DNA from: Geosiphon pyriformis
Lineage: Eukaryota; Glomeromycota; Glomeromycetes; Archaeosporales; Geosiphonaceae
NCBI GenBank assembly: GCA_016748015.1
Contig: JAAOMT010000514.1
Coordinates: forward strand, 51,866-86,241
Length of the DNA stretch: 34,376 nucleotides
Reading direction: 5' to 3'
The notes under the pieces are model-generated. The model saw nothing but the letters and a program-made list of their open reading frames with translations. It did no database searches and was not told the DNA's origin. Position numbers and translations under genes: made by a program. Of the stretch, positions 21,271-29,261 are shown in pieces. How positions within the stretch are numbered: position 1 is the first letter of the stretch; each line of letters opens with the position of its first letter.

Positions 21271-22450
21271 GGTTCCAGATTCTGTGGAATTTAATCTGAT
21301 TTAATTAGTATTTGTTATACTTCCAATTGTGGAATATTACTAATAGAAAATAATATTATATTATAATATAGTTTTAATTAATTATTATATGTTGTTTTGG
21401 CTAAGATTTTGTTGTCTTATCTTAATTTGTATGTTTTATTTCCTAGAATTTTTTCAATTTAAAATGGTTCATCTCATTTAAGATCAAATTTTTTACTTTA
21501 TTGTTTTTCTGCTTTGGTACAATATAAAAATATTTTGTCTTTGATCTTAAATTCAACTAATTTATTCAGTAATTGGTTATTATATTATTTTTTTTGTTTT
21601 GTTTGTAACTTTTATATATTATCAGCTGCTTTTTGCCTTTTGTTTTCTAAAGTTTTTATTAAGTTATATGTTCTTTGAAAGTTGGCTTCTGTTATTAGTT
21701 TAATTGGATATATATTAATATCTATCTTAATTGATAATATTGCTGTTTTATTATAGCTTAATTTAAATGATATTACTTATATGATATCTTGCTTCATTAT
21801 TTGATAAACAAATAATATTGATGGTATAAACAAATCTATTTATCTTGGTTTTTTTGGCTAATTTTGGCTGATTTTGGCTATTGCTTTACACAATGTTTTG
21901 TTGAATCTTTTAACTAAATTATTTGTTTATAAATAATATAGTGATAATAATGGTTTTTTAATTCCAAATTTCTGACTTAATTTTGTTAATATTTTGTTTA
22001 CAAAGTGAGTTTTCTGGTCTAATAATAATTTTTTTAAACATTTATGTTGACAAATCAAATTTTGGTGTATGAATTTGGTTATAAATACTGTATTTGCTCT
22101 TTGAATTACTTTTATTTTTGACTATTTTGTAAGATAATCTATGATTACTGCTATGTATCAATTGCTTTTACTAAGTATTATTAATGGTCTGACTAAGTCA
22201 ATTCTAATTTGATTAAATGGTTGTTTTACTTTAATTGGTTTTAGTGTTCACTGAGTTTTGTTCATTTTTTTTTCTAATAAACATCACAATTTTAAACATA
22301 TTAAATAATATTTAAATATATTAATGACCAATAATATCTTTTTCTGATCTATTCTATAATTGTTTTTTATAAAAATATCCTGCAGTTGAATTTGAGTACA
22401 TGTTAAACAATACTGTTTCTTTTTTGGTTCTGTAATTACTCTGATTGGTT
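21271..22450 (-). pseudogene. Integrase relic of element C
   Basis: Aligns along its length with the integrase of A (7616-8800) and E. Positions 21690-21900 correspond to the end of the catalytic core, and about 22390 to the N-terminal His-containing start. No open frame longer than about 60 codons remains. Confidence 0.65.
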
Positions 22451-22739
22451 GATCTGAATCTTTTTTATTTTTCTGATAAAGTATATTTTGGTAAGTGATA
22501 AAATATTTAAATTGTTGTTTTATGTAATTTTGTTTTTTTGAGATAATTTTTTCTTAAACTATTGAGTATTAATATAATATTGAAGTTGTTAGTATTTTTG
22601 TGTGTTTATTTTTTGTTATATTTTTGAATTAAAATGTTTTTAAATTTATTTTATTTATAACAAATCATTAGTATTTCTATTTTTTTTTTTTATAATATAT
22701 AATATAATTAAATAGTAATAGTTCTATTTTTTATTTTGT

Positions 22740-23110
22740 ATAACAATTGTATCTAAATTTTTATTTTTAAATTAATTTTAATTTTTTGTGATTAATATAC
22801 ATATTAAACTTTTAATTTAAGTATTTTTTCTTTTTAATAATAGCATAATAAATAGCTAAATATTCTAATGCTAAAGTTTCATAATTTTTTTCAGTTGAAC
22901 TCAAACTTTAACTGGCATAGTCATTAAATGCTCTTGTTTATTAGCTTCTTTTTGCAACAATACAGCTTTCAATGCTTAACCAAATATATTAATAGTAATA
23001 ATAAATAGTTTGTTATGATTTAAATAGAATAATATTAGAGCTTAAATAAGCTTTTGCCTTAAAATATCAAAGGCTTTTTGTTGTATTTTAGTCTATTTAT
23101 ATTTAATATT
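22740..23110 (-). pseudogene. RNase H relic of element C
   Basis: Aligns with 9120-9480 of element A. It retains the TAT/TCTAATGC stretch for the L-A-L-E-Y-L-A motif near 22850-22880. It is interrupted by many stops. Confidence 0.6.
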
Positions 23111-23122
23111 TTTTACTTGGAG

Positions 23123-23615
23123 CTAGTAGAGTAATTGAGCCAGTTTGGAAAAATTTTGGATAAAGCAGCAGTAGTATTTAGCAAATTCTAAGAATGTTCT
23201 TAACTTTGTTAAGTTTGTTAATACTAGAAAGTTTTTAACTATTTTGATTTTGTTTGGGTCTGTTTTGATGTCATTTTTGCTTATAATATGTTCCAAAAAC
23301 TTGAGCTCAGTTTTTCCAAAAAAATACTTGGTTACATTTAACTTTAGTTCTGCTTTTTTTAATTTTTCGAACACTTGCTAAAGATAATAGAGATAATTAT
23401 TGAATGTTTCTGAAAACACATTGGTATTATCTAAGTAAACTACTACTAATTTCTATAGTAGTCTAATATAAACAATTTTTATTAGCTATTAGAAGATAAC
23501 TGAAGCATTGATTAAGCCAAAAAGCATAATATCTAATTTAAAATTCTTTTTTTTAGTTGTAAATATAATCTTCTCTTTGTCAGTTAAATTCATAGCTACT
23601 TGTTAGTTGCTACAG
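23123..23615 (-). pseudogene. Reverse transcriptase C-terminal relic of element C
   Basis: The 83-codon open piece at 23123-23374 reads L-K-L-N-V-T-K-Y-F-F-G-K and F-L-E-H-I-I, the RT thumb region, close to that of element A. V-V-Y-L-D-N-T-N lies at about 23420-23445: the YLDD box again reads YLDN. The alignment ends at about 23615. Confidence 0.7.
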
Positions 23616-23869
23616 GCTCAAAGCTGCTCTTAGACTTTATGACCTATTCTACACCTGTGAAAACATACTACAAAACCCAATTTTTCAACCTTTGAAGATT
23701 CAATACATTGGAAAGCTCACAGAACTGAAATTTCAACAATTTTCAGACCAAATTTCTTCAATAATTTTGGATTATTATCTGGAAATGACAAACAGTACTT
23801 GGACTTCAATGGAGCTCAGTCTTGAGGAGGAGGTTATGTTACTAGACGAAATTAAAGATATTATTTAAC
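23616..23869 (+). pseudogene. Fragment of an unknown open frame, running into LTR D
   Basis: A plus-strand frame starting at 23616 (AGG CTC AAA) stays open for 84 codons and ends at TAA 23868-23870. It includes L-R-L-Y-D-L-F-Y-T-C-E-N and, later, S-L-E-E-E-V. The last 11 codons lie within LTR D. It has no start codon at the left junction, where homology to element C ends. Base composition is less AT-rich than the neighbouring relics. I do not recognise a family. It could be an exon or a piece of another transposon's gene trapped between two element junctions. Confidence 0.35.
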
Positions 23870-24054
23870 ATGAAATTATCTTTATAATTCCTATCATTAA
23901 TTAACATATATTATCATTTCAAATTATTACTTAGTATATTAGCAAAATATCCAAAATTATCATTTAATTAATAACCCAATTGGCACATAACACAAATGTA
24001 ACCTAATTGTGATGATCAATCATGCAATACCCCGAACTATATAACATTCAAAAA

Positions 24055-24167
24055 GTTTGCCGAAATTTGTAGAAATTCACCGAAATAATTGATAGTTCAC
24101 CAAAATATCCAATAGTTTGCAGAAATAACCTGTAGTTCACCGAAATGTATCTTCAGTTCAGTGAAAT
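24055..24167 (+). repeat. U3 phased motif array of LTR D (20 bp period)
   Basis: Six copies of a GTTCACCGAAAT-like 12-mer start at 24055, 24075, 24095, 24115, 24135 and 24156. Spacing is 20, 20, 20, 20 and 21 bp. Bases between copies vary. The array ends about 50 bp upstream of the TATA box. It is conserved in register with LTR F although the surrounding U3 has diverged. Confidence 0.85.
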
Positions 24168-24218
24168 TGTAGAAAAAGAGCAAAGTTCAAGTTCATAGAA
24201 TAGTGTTACAACAAGTTG

Positions 24219-24226
24219 TATAAAAA
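24219..24226 (+). promoter_or_regulatory. TATA box of LTR D
   Basis: TATAAAAA preceded by ACAAGTTG, the same context as in LTR F. AATAAA follows 84 bp downstream, as expected if the R region begins between them. Confidence 0.6.
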
Positions 24227-25483
24227 AAGAGCTTTTTTCTTCAAGAAAATATATTTTACTTTAGATTTAACAATTAGAATTATCTTTTACACACAAAAAC
24301 GAAATAAATATCAAATAATTCGAAAAATCAAATCCTGAATTATTTCACTTTTGAAATTAACTAATTCCTACTAAACAGTTTGAAATTGATTAGCTACCAA
24401 TTTCAGTAAACTTTTAGTGACTCCAGGCCTGAATAGAAAATGTTTCTCTTGACAAAATTCTATTTCTTTTACATTTCTTTTATTTTTTTTTTCTTTTCTT
24501 ATTACAATCATTAGGGTAGCCTACAGACAAGATTCCTGAAGAAAAGTTGACTTTCACAGCAAAGTAACTATACATTTTAGTGAGCTTCCAGACAAGCAAT
24601 TTCTGAGAAAGAGTTGACATTTACTACAACGTAACTACATAAAATAACTGGCACGGAATTGGCCATTCTACTTATAAGCCCAGCAGCTCAAATTATAGGA
24701 GATAATTTGAAGATAAATTCAGTTATCAAAGGTTCAAACACTTCCCATAATCATAAATTAACAGCATTACAACAAACATACAAGAGCTAAGAAGAGACCA
24801 AAAACCTCTGGTAACAGCATCCATGTGACTAGTTTCAGCATTATCAGTCTCGTTATTATCAGTCTCTAAAAGTCTATTCCAGCATGTGAATTTACCTATT
24901 GAGTTTTTTGGTTATAAGGCACAGAGTGTTATAGTATTGTCAAATGCAATGTTTTTAAAGGTGAACTTTCTTCTTCAAGCTAATGAGTGCAGTCATTAGG
25001 GTCTGGCATTGTCTTTTTGTCTTTCTGATAAGCTAACAAGATAAAGTTAATATCCAAAACCTAGAGGAAACTTCCTTTTTTTACCAGGCTATCACAAAGT
25101 CTATTCCCAGACAATTAATTTTACTATGTTGCCATTCTACAAAAAAAAAATAAAAAAAAATAAAAATACAGAAAAGAAAAATAAAAATAAAGAAAAGAAA
25201 ATAAGATTAGTATTGTCAATTGTTGTGATCAAGAGCAATTGGTCCAAGTCATTAATGGATCAAGGTGGTTATGCTAAGAGCATTTGGTCCAGGATGAAAG
25301 TATGTGACAATAATTAGTACTATTGGCAGTAAGTAAGTTTAAAGACCATGTGTTTTGGGATTTGAATTGTTAAATTATAGATTTTATTTCGACTGGTAAA
25401 AGTGGATAGTAAATGAGATAAAAAGGTAAGATGATTAATTTTTGTCTAGCTGTCTGTTCTTTTCTAACTTCTATGACTACTTG

Positions 25484-25494
25484 TTTTTATATAT
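25484..25494 (-). promoter_or_regulatory. TATA box of LTR E
   Basis: The minus strand reads TATATAAAAA about 35 bp downstream (in element sense) of the 10-bp periodic array. Confidence 0.45.
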
Positions 25495-25529
25495 TTTTTT
25501 GGTTTTATAGGACTGCTTTCAATTGTTAT

Positions 25530-25740
25530 ATTATTACTAGTTATTGCTTTATTATTTCTGTTATTACTTTATTATTCTACATTATTGCTAGTTATCTTAT
25601 GTTATAACACGTTATCTGGTGTTATTACATGCTATTCTGTGTTATTCTATGTTATAATGCATTATTCTATGCTATTCTGTGTTATCCTATGTTATAATGT
25701 GTTATTCTATGTTATTGCACATTATTCTGTGTTATGTTAT
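25530..25740 (-). repeat. U3 array of LTR E with 10-bp period
   Basis: The pentamer (A/G)TTAT starts at 25530, 25540, 25551, 25560, 25571 and 25581, then every 10 bp to 25731, with GCTAT at 25631 and 25671. The consensus decamer is GTTATTCTAT on the plus strand. A 40-bp higher-order unit is visible (25641-25680 against 25681-25720). A plus-strand open frame across it is a by-product of the repeat. Confidence 0.85.
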
Positions 25741-25803
25741 ATTTGTTCACATTTTGGTTATGTTTTTCTCATAATTTGGATCGGTTTTTTTACTTGGGTA
25801 ACA

Positions 25804-25818
25804 TTATCCCTCTCTTTT
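25804..25818 (-). promoter_or_regulatory. Polypurine tract of element E
   Basis: The minus strand reads AAAAGAGAGGGATAA directly beside the LTR, better preserved than in A or C. Confidence 0.75.
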
Positions 25819-26650
25819 AAAATTGAGCTCCTGTAAAACCATAAGTATCTGTTGTCATGGCTTTGTTCATGTAATGTTTGATGGTTGCCTTGAGTATTGT
25901 CTTTTGTAGGTCTTTGAACTGTTGATTGGTTATTCATCTTATGTTGTTAACCATTAAAGTTTTCATAGGTTTGTTTAGTAGTACATTTGGACAATGTTAG
26001 AAGATGGCATATAGTCAGTATGTTGCTTTGTAATATAAGATTAGGTTGTTTTTTTCTACATATTTTTTTACTTGTTGCATTGCTTCTTTGTTGAATATTT
26101 TCTGGCTAAGGTCTTCATATGGTGTTTTTAAGTCAAGCTGCTCTTTAATTTTGTAGAACCAATAGGCTGGTAGAAGTCTTTTTCTCCATTCTTGGGTATT
26201 GTCTAGTGTTTATTCCTCTGTTTTGGGAAGTTTAATCTCACAAAATAAAGATTCTTTAATTTTTTCTATCTGAGAGACCAAGTATCTTCTTTTGTAATTT
26301 TTTTCTCGTTCTTTTACTCTTTTTTCTCCACCTTCTGCCCAAAGGCAATTTTTCTTCCAACATTGCCTTTTGGGTGGTGGGTAGGGGAGGAAATGTTTAA
26401 TTCTAATTGAACTCTTGTCCTCCTCTCTTCTGCTTTTATGTTTGTACTGTATCTCTTTTTTGTCAATTGTTATTTTTATTTGAGCAGAAGATTGTTGAAT
26501 TACATCAAACAGTTGTTTCAAGAGTTGTAGAATTTGATCTGAAAGGTTTATGTTGAAAATTTTGTCAACTTATTTCTGTTGTTTCAGTGGTTATATATAT
26601 ATTTAATTTTTCCAATTAAATAGTTGTGTATTATTTTTTACATTTCAATG
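25819..26650 (-). pseudogene. C-terminal tail region of element E, with lysine-rich frame
   Basis: This lies between the GPY/F part of integrase and the polypurine tract. An open piece of 103 codons (26210-26521) is rich in Lys, Glu and Arg (for example G-G-E-K-R-V-K-E-R-E-K). The rest has frequent stops. It could be a C-terminal extension of integrase or a separate small reading frame; no chromodomain motif was recognised. The position and length are matched in A and C, so the tail belongs to the family. Confidence 0.4.
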
Positions 26651-27820
26651 ATAATGATTGGTTTTAGATCTCATGGTATATCTTCTAGTTTGATTAATGG
26701 AATTTGTGTTCCTAGTTGAGGTACTGATGACAATGACTGCTGTTTTGCATGATAAATTTTTAATCAGTTTTTATGAGCTACTTTCTTTAAAATCTTGTTT
26801 TCCAATTGTAGTTTATAAGCTCTATTTTCTAAAGCTTCATGTATGTGAAATAGACCATTCCACTTTGGGTCAAACTTTCCATTCCACTGTTTTTTAGCTT
26901 TTGTACAATATAACAGTATCTGGTCTCCAATTTTGAATTCCATTGGTAGTTCAGGCAGGTGATTGTTATGTTTTTCTTTTTACTGTTTTTGAGCATTACT
27001 AATATTATCAGCTGCTGTTCTTTGGTTGTTTTCTAATGTCTCCATTAGCTGATATGTTCTTTGGTATAAGATAGCTTTAAAGTTCTCTTCAGTGATTGTT
27101 TCTGTTAGTTAGGATGATATTTTTTATTTGATAGGTAACATTGCTTTTCTTCTATAGACTAGTTTGAATAGTGTAAATTGTGTCGTATTTTGTTTTAGTG
27201 TTTGGTATGTAAAGAATACTGAGAGTATGAATAAGTCCTATTCTTGTTCATTTTTTTGACTTATTTTTGCTAATGCTTCACATAGTGTTTGGTTGAATTG
27301 TTCTACTAGTCTATTTGTCTGTGGGTAGTATGGTGACAATAAAGATTGTTTTATTCCAAATCCTTGACTTAATTCAGTTAACGTATTATTGACAAAATGT
27401 GTTTTTTGGTCAAAAAGTAATTCTTTCAGGCATCCATGTCTACATATTAGATCTTGGTGTATGAATTCAGCAACTGTTTTGACATCAGTTATTTGAATTG
27501 CTCTGGCTTCTGGCCATTTTGTAAGATAGTCTATGACTACAGCAATGTATCAATTTCTTTTGGATGTAATTGATAAAGGCCCAACCAAATCAATTCTGAT
27601 TCTATCAAATGGATTTCCAACTAGAATGGGTCAAAGTGATTCCATTATTTTGGCTCCCCCTCTTCACTGGCAGGAGTCACAATTAAGAATGTATTCAAAA
27701 ATATTCTTATATATTATAGGCCAATAGTATAAATTTTTTGTTCTTTTCAAAGTAGTGTCTTTGTTAAAATGTTCTGTGGTGAGATCTGAATGCATGCTAT
27801 GTAATATAGTTTCTTTTTCA
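26651..27820 (-). pseudogene. Integrase of element E, catalytic motifs retained
   Basis: In order on the minus strand: the H-S-D-L-T-T-E-H-F zinc region near 27770-27795 with C-D-S-C near 27674-27685; first catalytic Asp in R-I-R-I-D-L-V-G-P-L (about 27573-27600); second Asp in L-L-F-D-Q (about 27405-27420); and Glu in R-L-V-E-Q-F-N (about 27290-27310). Then come A-Y-Q-T-like and F-x-L-V-Y motifs and a GPY/F-like G-L-F-H-I-H-E followed by A-Y-K-L-Q-L and L-K-I-Y-H. The DDE triad is present, but internal stops (for example after C-D-S-C-Q) make it a pseudogene. It would catalyse cDNA integration. Confidence 0.8.
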
Positions 27821-27858
27821 CTGTCTTTGATCAATCATTGTGGGGTGGGGTGATTTTG

Positions 27859-28122
27859 TCATTTTTGACAGTAAAATTGATTGTTTTGAATAAAGTAATT
27901 TTGTGTTTGTTTTTGTATGGCACTCTGTTCCTGTTGAAATAAGATCTTCTTGGAATGTAGTGTTGATAGATACTGATGTATTTGTTGGTAGGTGATTGTG
28001 TCTATGAATCTGAGATTAAATTTATGGCATTCTCGACAAACTGTTAGCATTGGTGTTCTTGGATTCTTCTTTGTAGTGAATTTTAAGTGGGAATTGTTGC
28101 AGATAAGTGCTCCATTGTGCAT
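27859..28122 (-). pseudogene. Linker between RNase H and integrase of element E
   Basis: An 87-codon open piece, rich in Gln, Lys and Thr, with a V-C-R-E-C-H segment. It overlaps the RNase H frame by about 100 bp in a different frame, so a frameshift joins the two in this copy. Confidence 0.5.
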
Positions 28123-28432
28123 ATTTTTCTTTTAGTTGTGAGTTATTGAGTAACCAGATGAGTCTCTTATGATTGGTAAATAGATCAAATAGTTGTTTGA
28201 GATAGTGTTTCCATATTTGTATGGTCCAATAAGTGGCGAAGCATTCTAAGTTTGTTGCATTATATATCTTTTTTGCTGGACTTGTACTATGACTAATATA
28301 TGCAATTGGATGTTCTCTTTTGTCTGGTCTTATCTGAGATAAAACGGCTCCTAGTGCATTTTTTGAGGCATCTGTAGTGACAATGAAATGTTTGGTGAAA
28401 TCAGAATAGATCAATATTGGAGAGGTGATCAA
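28022..28432 (-). pseudogene. RNase H of element E
   Basis: A 136-codon open piece with the standard Ty3/gypsy order: T-T-D-A-S-K-N-A-L-G-A-V-L-S-Q, P-I-A-Y-I-S, N-L-E-C-F-A-T-Y-W, L-F-T-N-H-K-R-L-I-W-L-L, and N-A-N-S-L-S-R. Two conserved Asp positions (T-D-H and A-D-x-L-S-R) are now Asn, both by G to A. The first Asp and the Glu are kept. Two stops (near 28437 and 28462) separate it from the RT piece. Confidence 0.8.
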
Positions 28433-28462
28433 TTACTGCTTGAGATAGTCAAATGTTTTCTG

Positions 28463-28671
28463 CTAGTCTTCTCTCCATAGGTACAGTACATATTTGGATA
28501 ACAAGTAATGAAAGAATTTTGTGATGGTAGAGAATTCTTTGACAAATCTTTGATAGTATCCTGTTAATCTCAAAAATTTTCGTAATTCTCGTAGGTTGAT
28601 TGGGACTGGGAAGTCTTTGACTTTTTGGATTTTGTCTGAATTGGGCTTAACTTTATCTTTTCTGATCACGT
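28463..28671 (-). pseudogene. Reverse transcriptase thumb fragment of element E
   Basis: Reads V-I-R-K-D-K-V-K-P-N, then V-K-D-F-P-V-P and F-L-R-L-T-G-Y-Y-Q-R-F-V, the region just after the RT catalytic core. The frame begins directly at the junction with element F, at the codon after the expected F-L-G-H. The rest of RT is predicted on the far side of F. Confidence 0.75.
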
Positions 28672-28878
28672 TGTTACCAGTAGAATTTTAGCTATTAATT
28701 AGCATGAAATTACCCTTATAATTCCTATAATTCATTAGTATATTAATATTATTTCAAATTATCATTTATTATTTAATCAATTATCACATATCATGATTCA
28801 AGTAAAATAATCTAATTAGTATAACAGAAAGTAAGATGATCAAATTACACAATACTCTGAACTTTGTAACATTCAAAA

Positions 28879-28992
28879 ATTCGCCAAAATTTATAGAAAT
28901 TCGCCAAAATTATGAATAGTTCACCCAAATTAATCAATAGTTCAGCGAAATAACTTGTAGTTCATCAAAATGTATCTTTAGTTTGCCGGAAT
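28879..28992 (+). repeat. U3 phased motif array of LTR F (20-21 bp period)
   Basis: Six related 12-mers (ATTCGCCAAAAT, GTTCACCCAAAT, GTTCAGCGAAAT and variants) start at 28879, 28899, 28919, 28940, 28960 and 28981. Spacing is 20, 20, 21, 20 and 21 bp, about two helical turns. The same array is in LTR D. Confidence 0.85.
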
Positions 28993-29045
28993 TTGGGCAA
29001 AAAGAAAAAAAGTGCAAGTTCATAAACTAGTACTACAACAAGTTG

Positions 29046-29053
29046 TATAAAAG
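29046..29053 (+). promoter_or_regulatory. TATA box of LTR F
   Basis: TATAAAAG, 54 bp after the last phased motif. It is the likely core promoter of the genomic RNA. Confidence 0.65.
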
Positions 29054-29129
29054 AAGAGCTTTTCTCTTCTGAAAAATGTATCTTACTTTAGATTTATCAC
29101 TTAGAACTATTCTTACATACACAAAAAGA

Positions 29130-29135
29130 AATAAA
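29130..29135 (+). terminator. Polyadenylation signal candidate in LTR F
   Basis: AATAAA lies 84 bp after the TATA box and is conserved in LTR D at 24303. This placement would put it in R, where the 3' LTR copy would act. Confidence 0.45.
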
Positions 29136-29210
29136 TATCAAATAATTTAAAAAACCAAATTTTTTAAATTATTGCACTTAGAAAATCTCCAAAAACCCAA
29201 CTAACATTTT

Positions 29211-29261
29211 GAAATTGATTAGCTACCAATTTCAGTAAACTGTTAGTGACTCCAGGCCTGG
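29211..29261 (+). promoter_or_regulatory. Conserved leader hairpin and palindrome in LTR F
   Basis: GAAATTG (29211-29217) pairs with CAATTTC (29227-29233) across a 9-base loop. CCAGGCCTGG (29252-29261) is a perfect 10-bp palindrome. LTR D keeps the hairpin exactly (24382-24404) and nine of ten palindrome bases (24423-24432). Both fall in the transcribed leader, so roles in RNA dimerisation or packaging are possible but unproven. Confidence 0.4.

Larger units (their letters stand above)
19613..23615 (-). mobile_element. Element C: 5'-truncated LTR retrotransposon relic of the same family as A
   Basis: It has a 3' LTR (19613-20525), a polypurine-like tract, and minus-strand integrase, RNase H and the C-terminal part of RT. 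Homology to element A stops at about 23615 inside RT, in the segment for S-x-Y-W-Q-V. Gag, protease, dUTPase and the 5' LTR are missing. It is at least as decayed as A. Relative to A it shows many TG to TA changes (compare 8123-8155 with 21762-21794). Confidence 0.8.
23837..24816 (+). repeat. LTR D: lone LTR of the element F family
   Basis: 980 bp, starting TGTTAC and ending GTAACA, and aligning end to end with the LTR of element F (28672-29644). The 3' half is much more conserved than the 5' half. It carries six phased motifs (24055-24167), a TATA box at 24219-24226 and AATAAA at 24303-24308. No PBS follows it, no polypurine tract precedes it, and flanking pentamers differ (GGTTA at left, GCATC at right). 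It is a solo LTR or a rearranged end, not one half of a pair with 28672. Confidence 0.85.
24817..25803 (-). repeat. 3' LTR of element E
   Basis: The right end is defined by GGGTAACA followed by the polypurine tract. The interior aligns with LTRs A, B and C (for example the A-rich tract at 25137-25200 and the following GATTAGTATTGTCAA stretch). On the left it abuts LTR D. The expected terminal TGTTAC and about 50 adjacent bases, including the PBS-complementary segment, are missing or unrecognisable. Confidence 0.7.
24817..28671 (-). mobile_element. Element E: LTR retrotransposon of the A/C family, split by element F
   Basis: It has a 3' LTR (24817-25803), a polypurine tract, then minus-strand integrase, linker, RNase H and the start of the RT thumb. 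The RT frame stops exactly where the LTR of F begins. It is better preserved than A and C: catalytic integrase residues are intact and several CpG remain. Its 5' portion should lie beyond element F, outside the window. Confidence 0.8.

Noticed and set aside
25585-25836. Plus-strand open frame rich in Tyr, Val and Cys
   Set aside because: It is produced by the 10-bp tandem array of LTR E and has no gene-like features.
26697-27727. Short plus-strand frames at 26697-26897 and 27533-27727
   Set aside because: They are antisense to the integrase of element E, whose catalytic motifs are clear.
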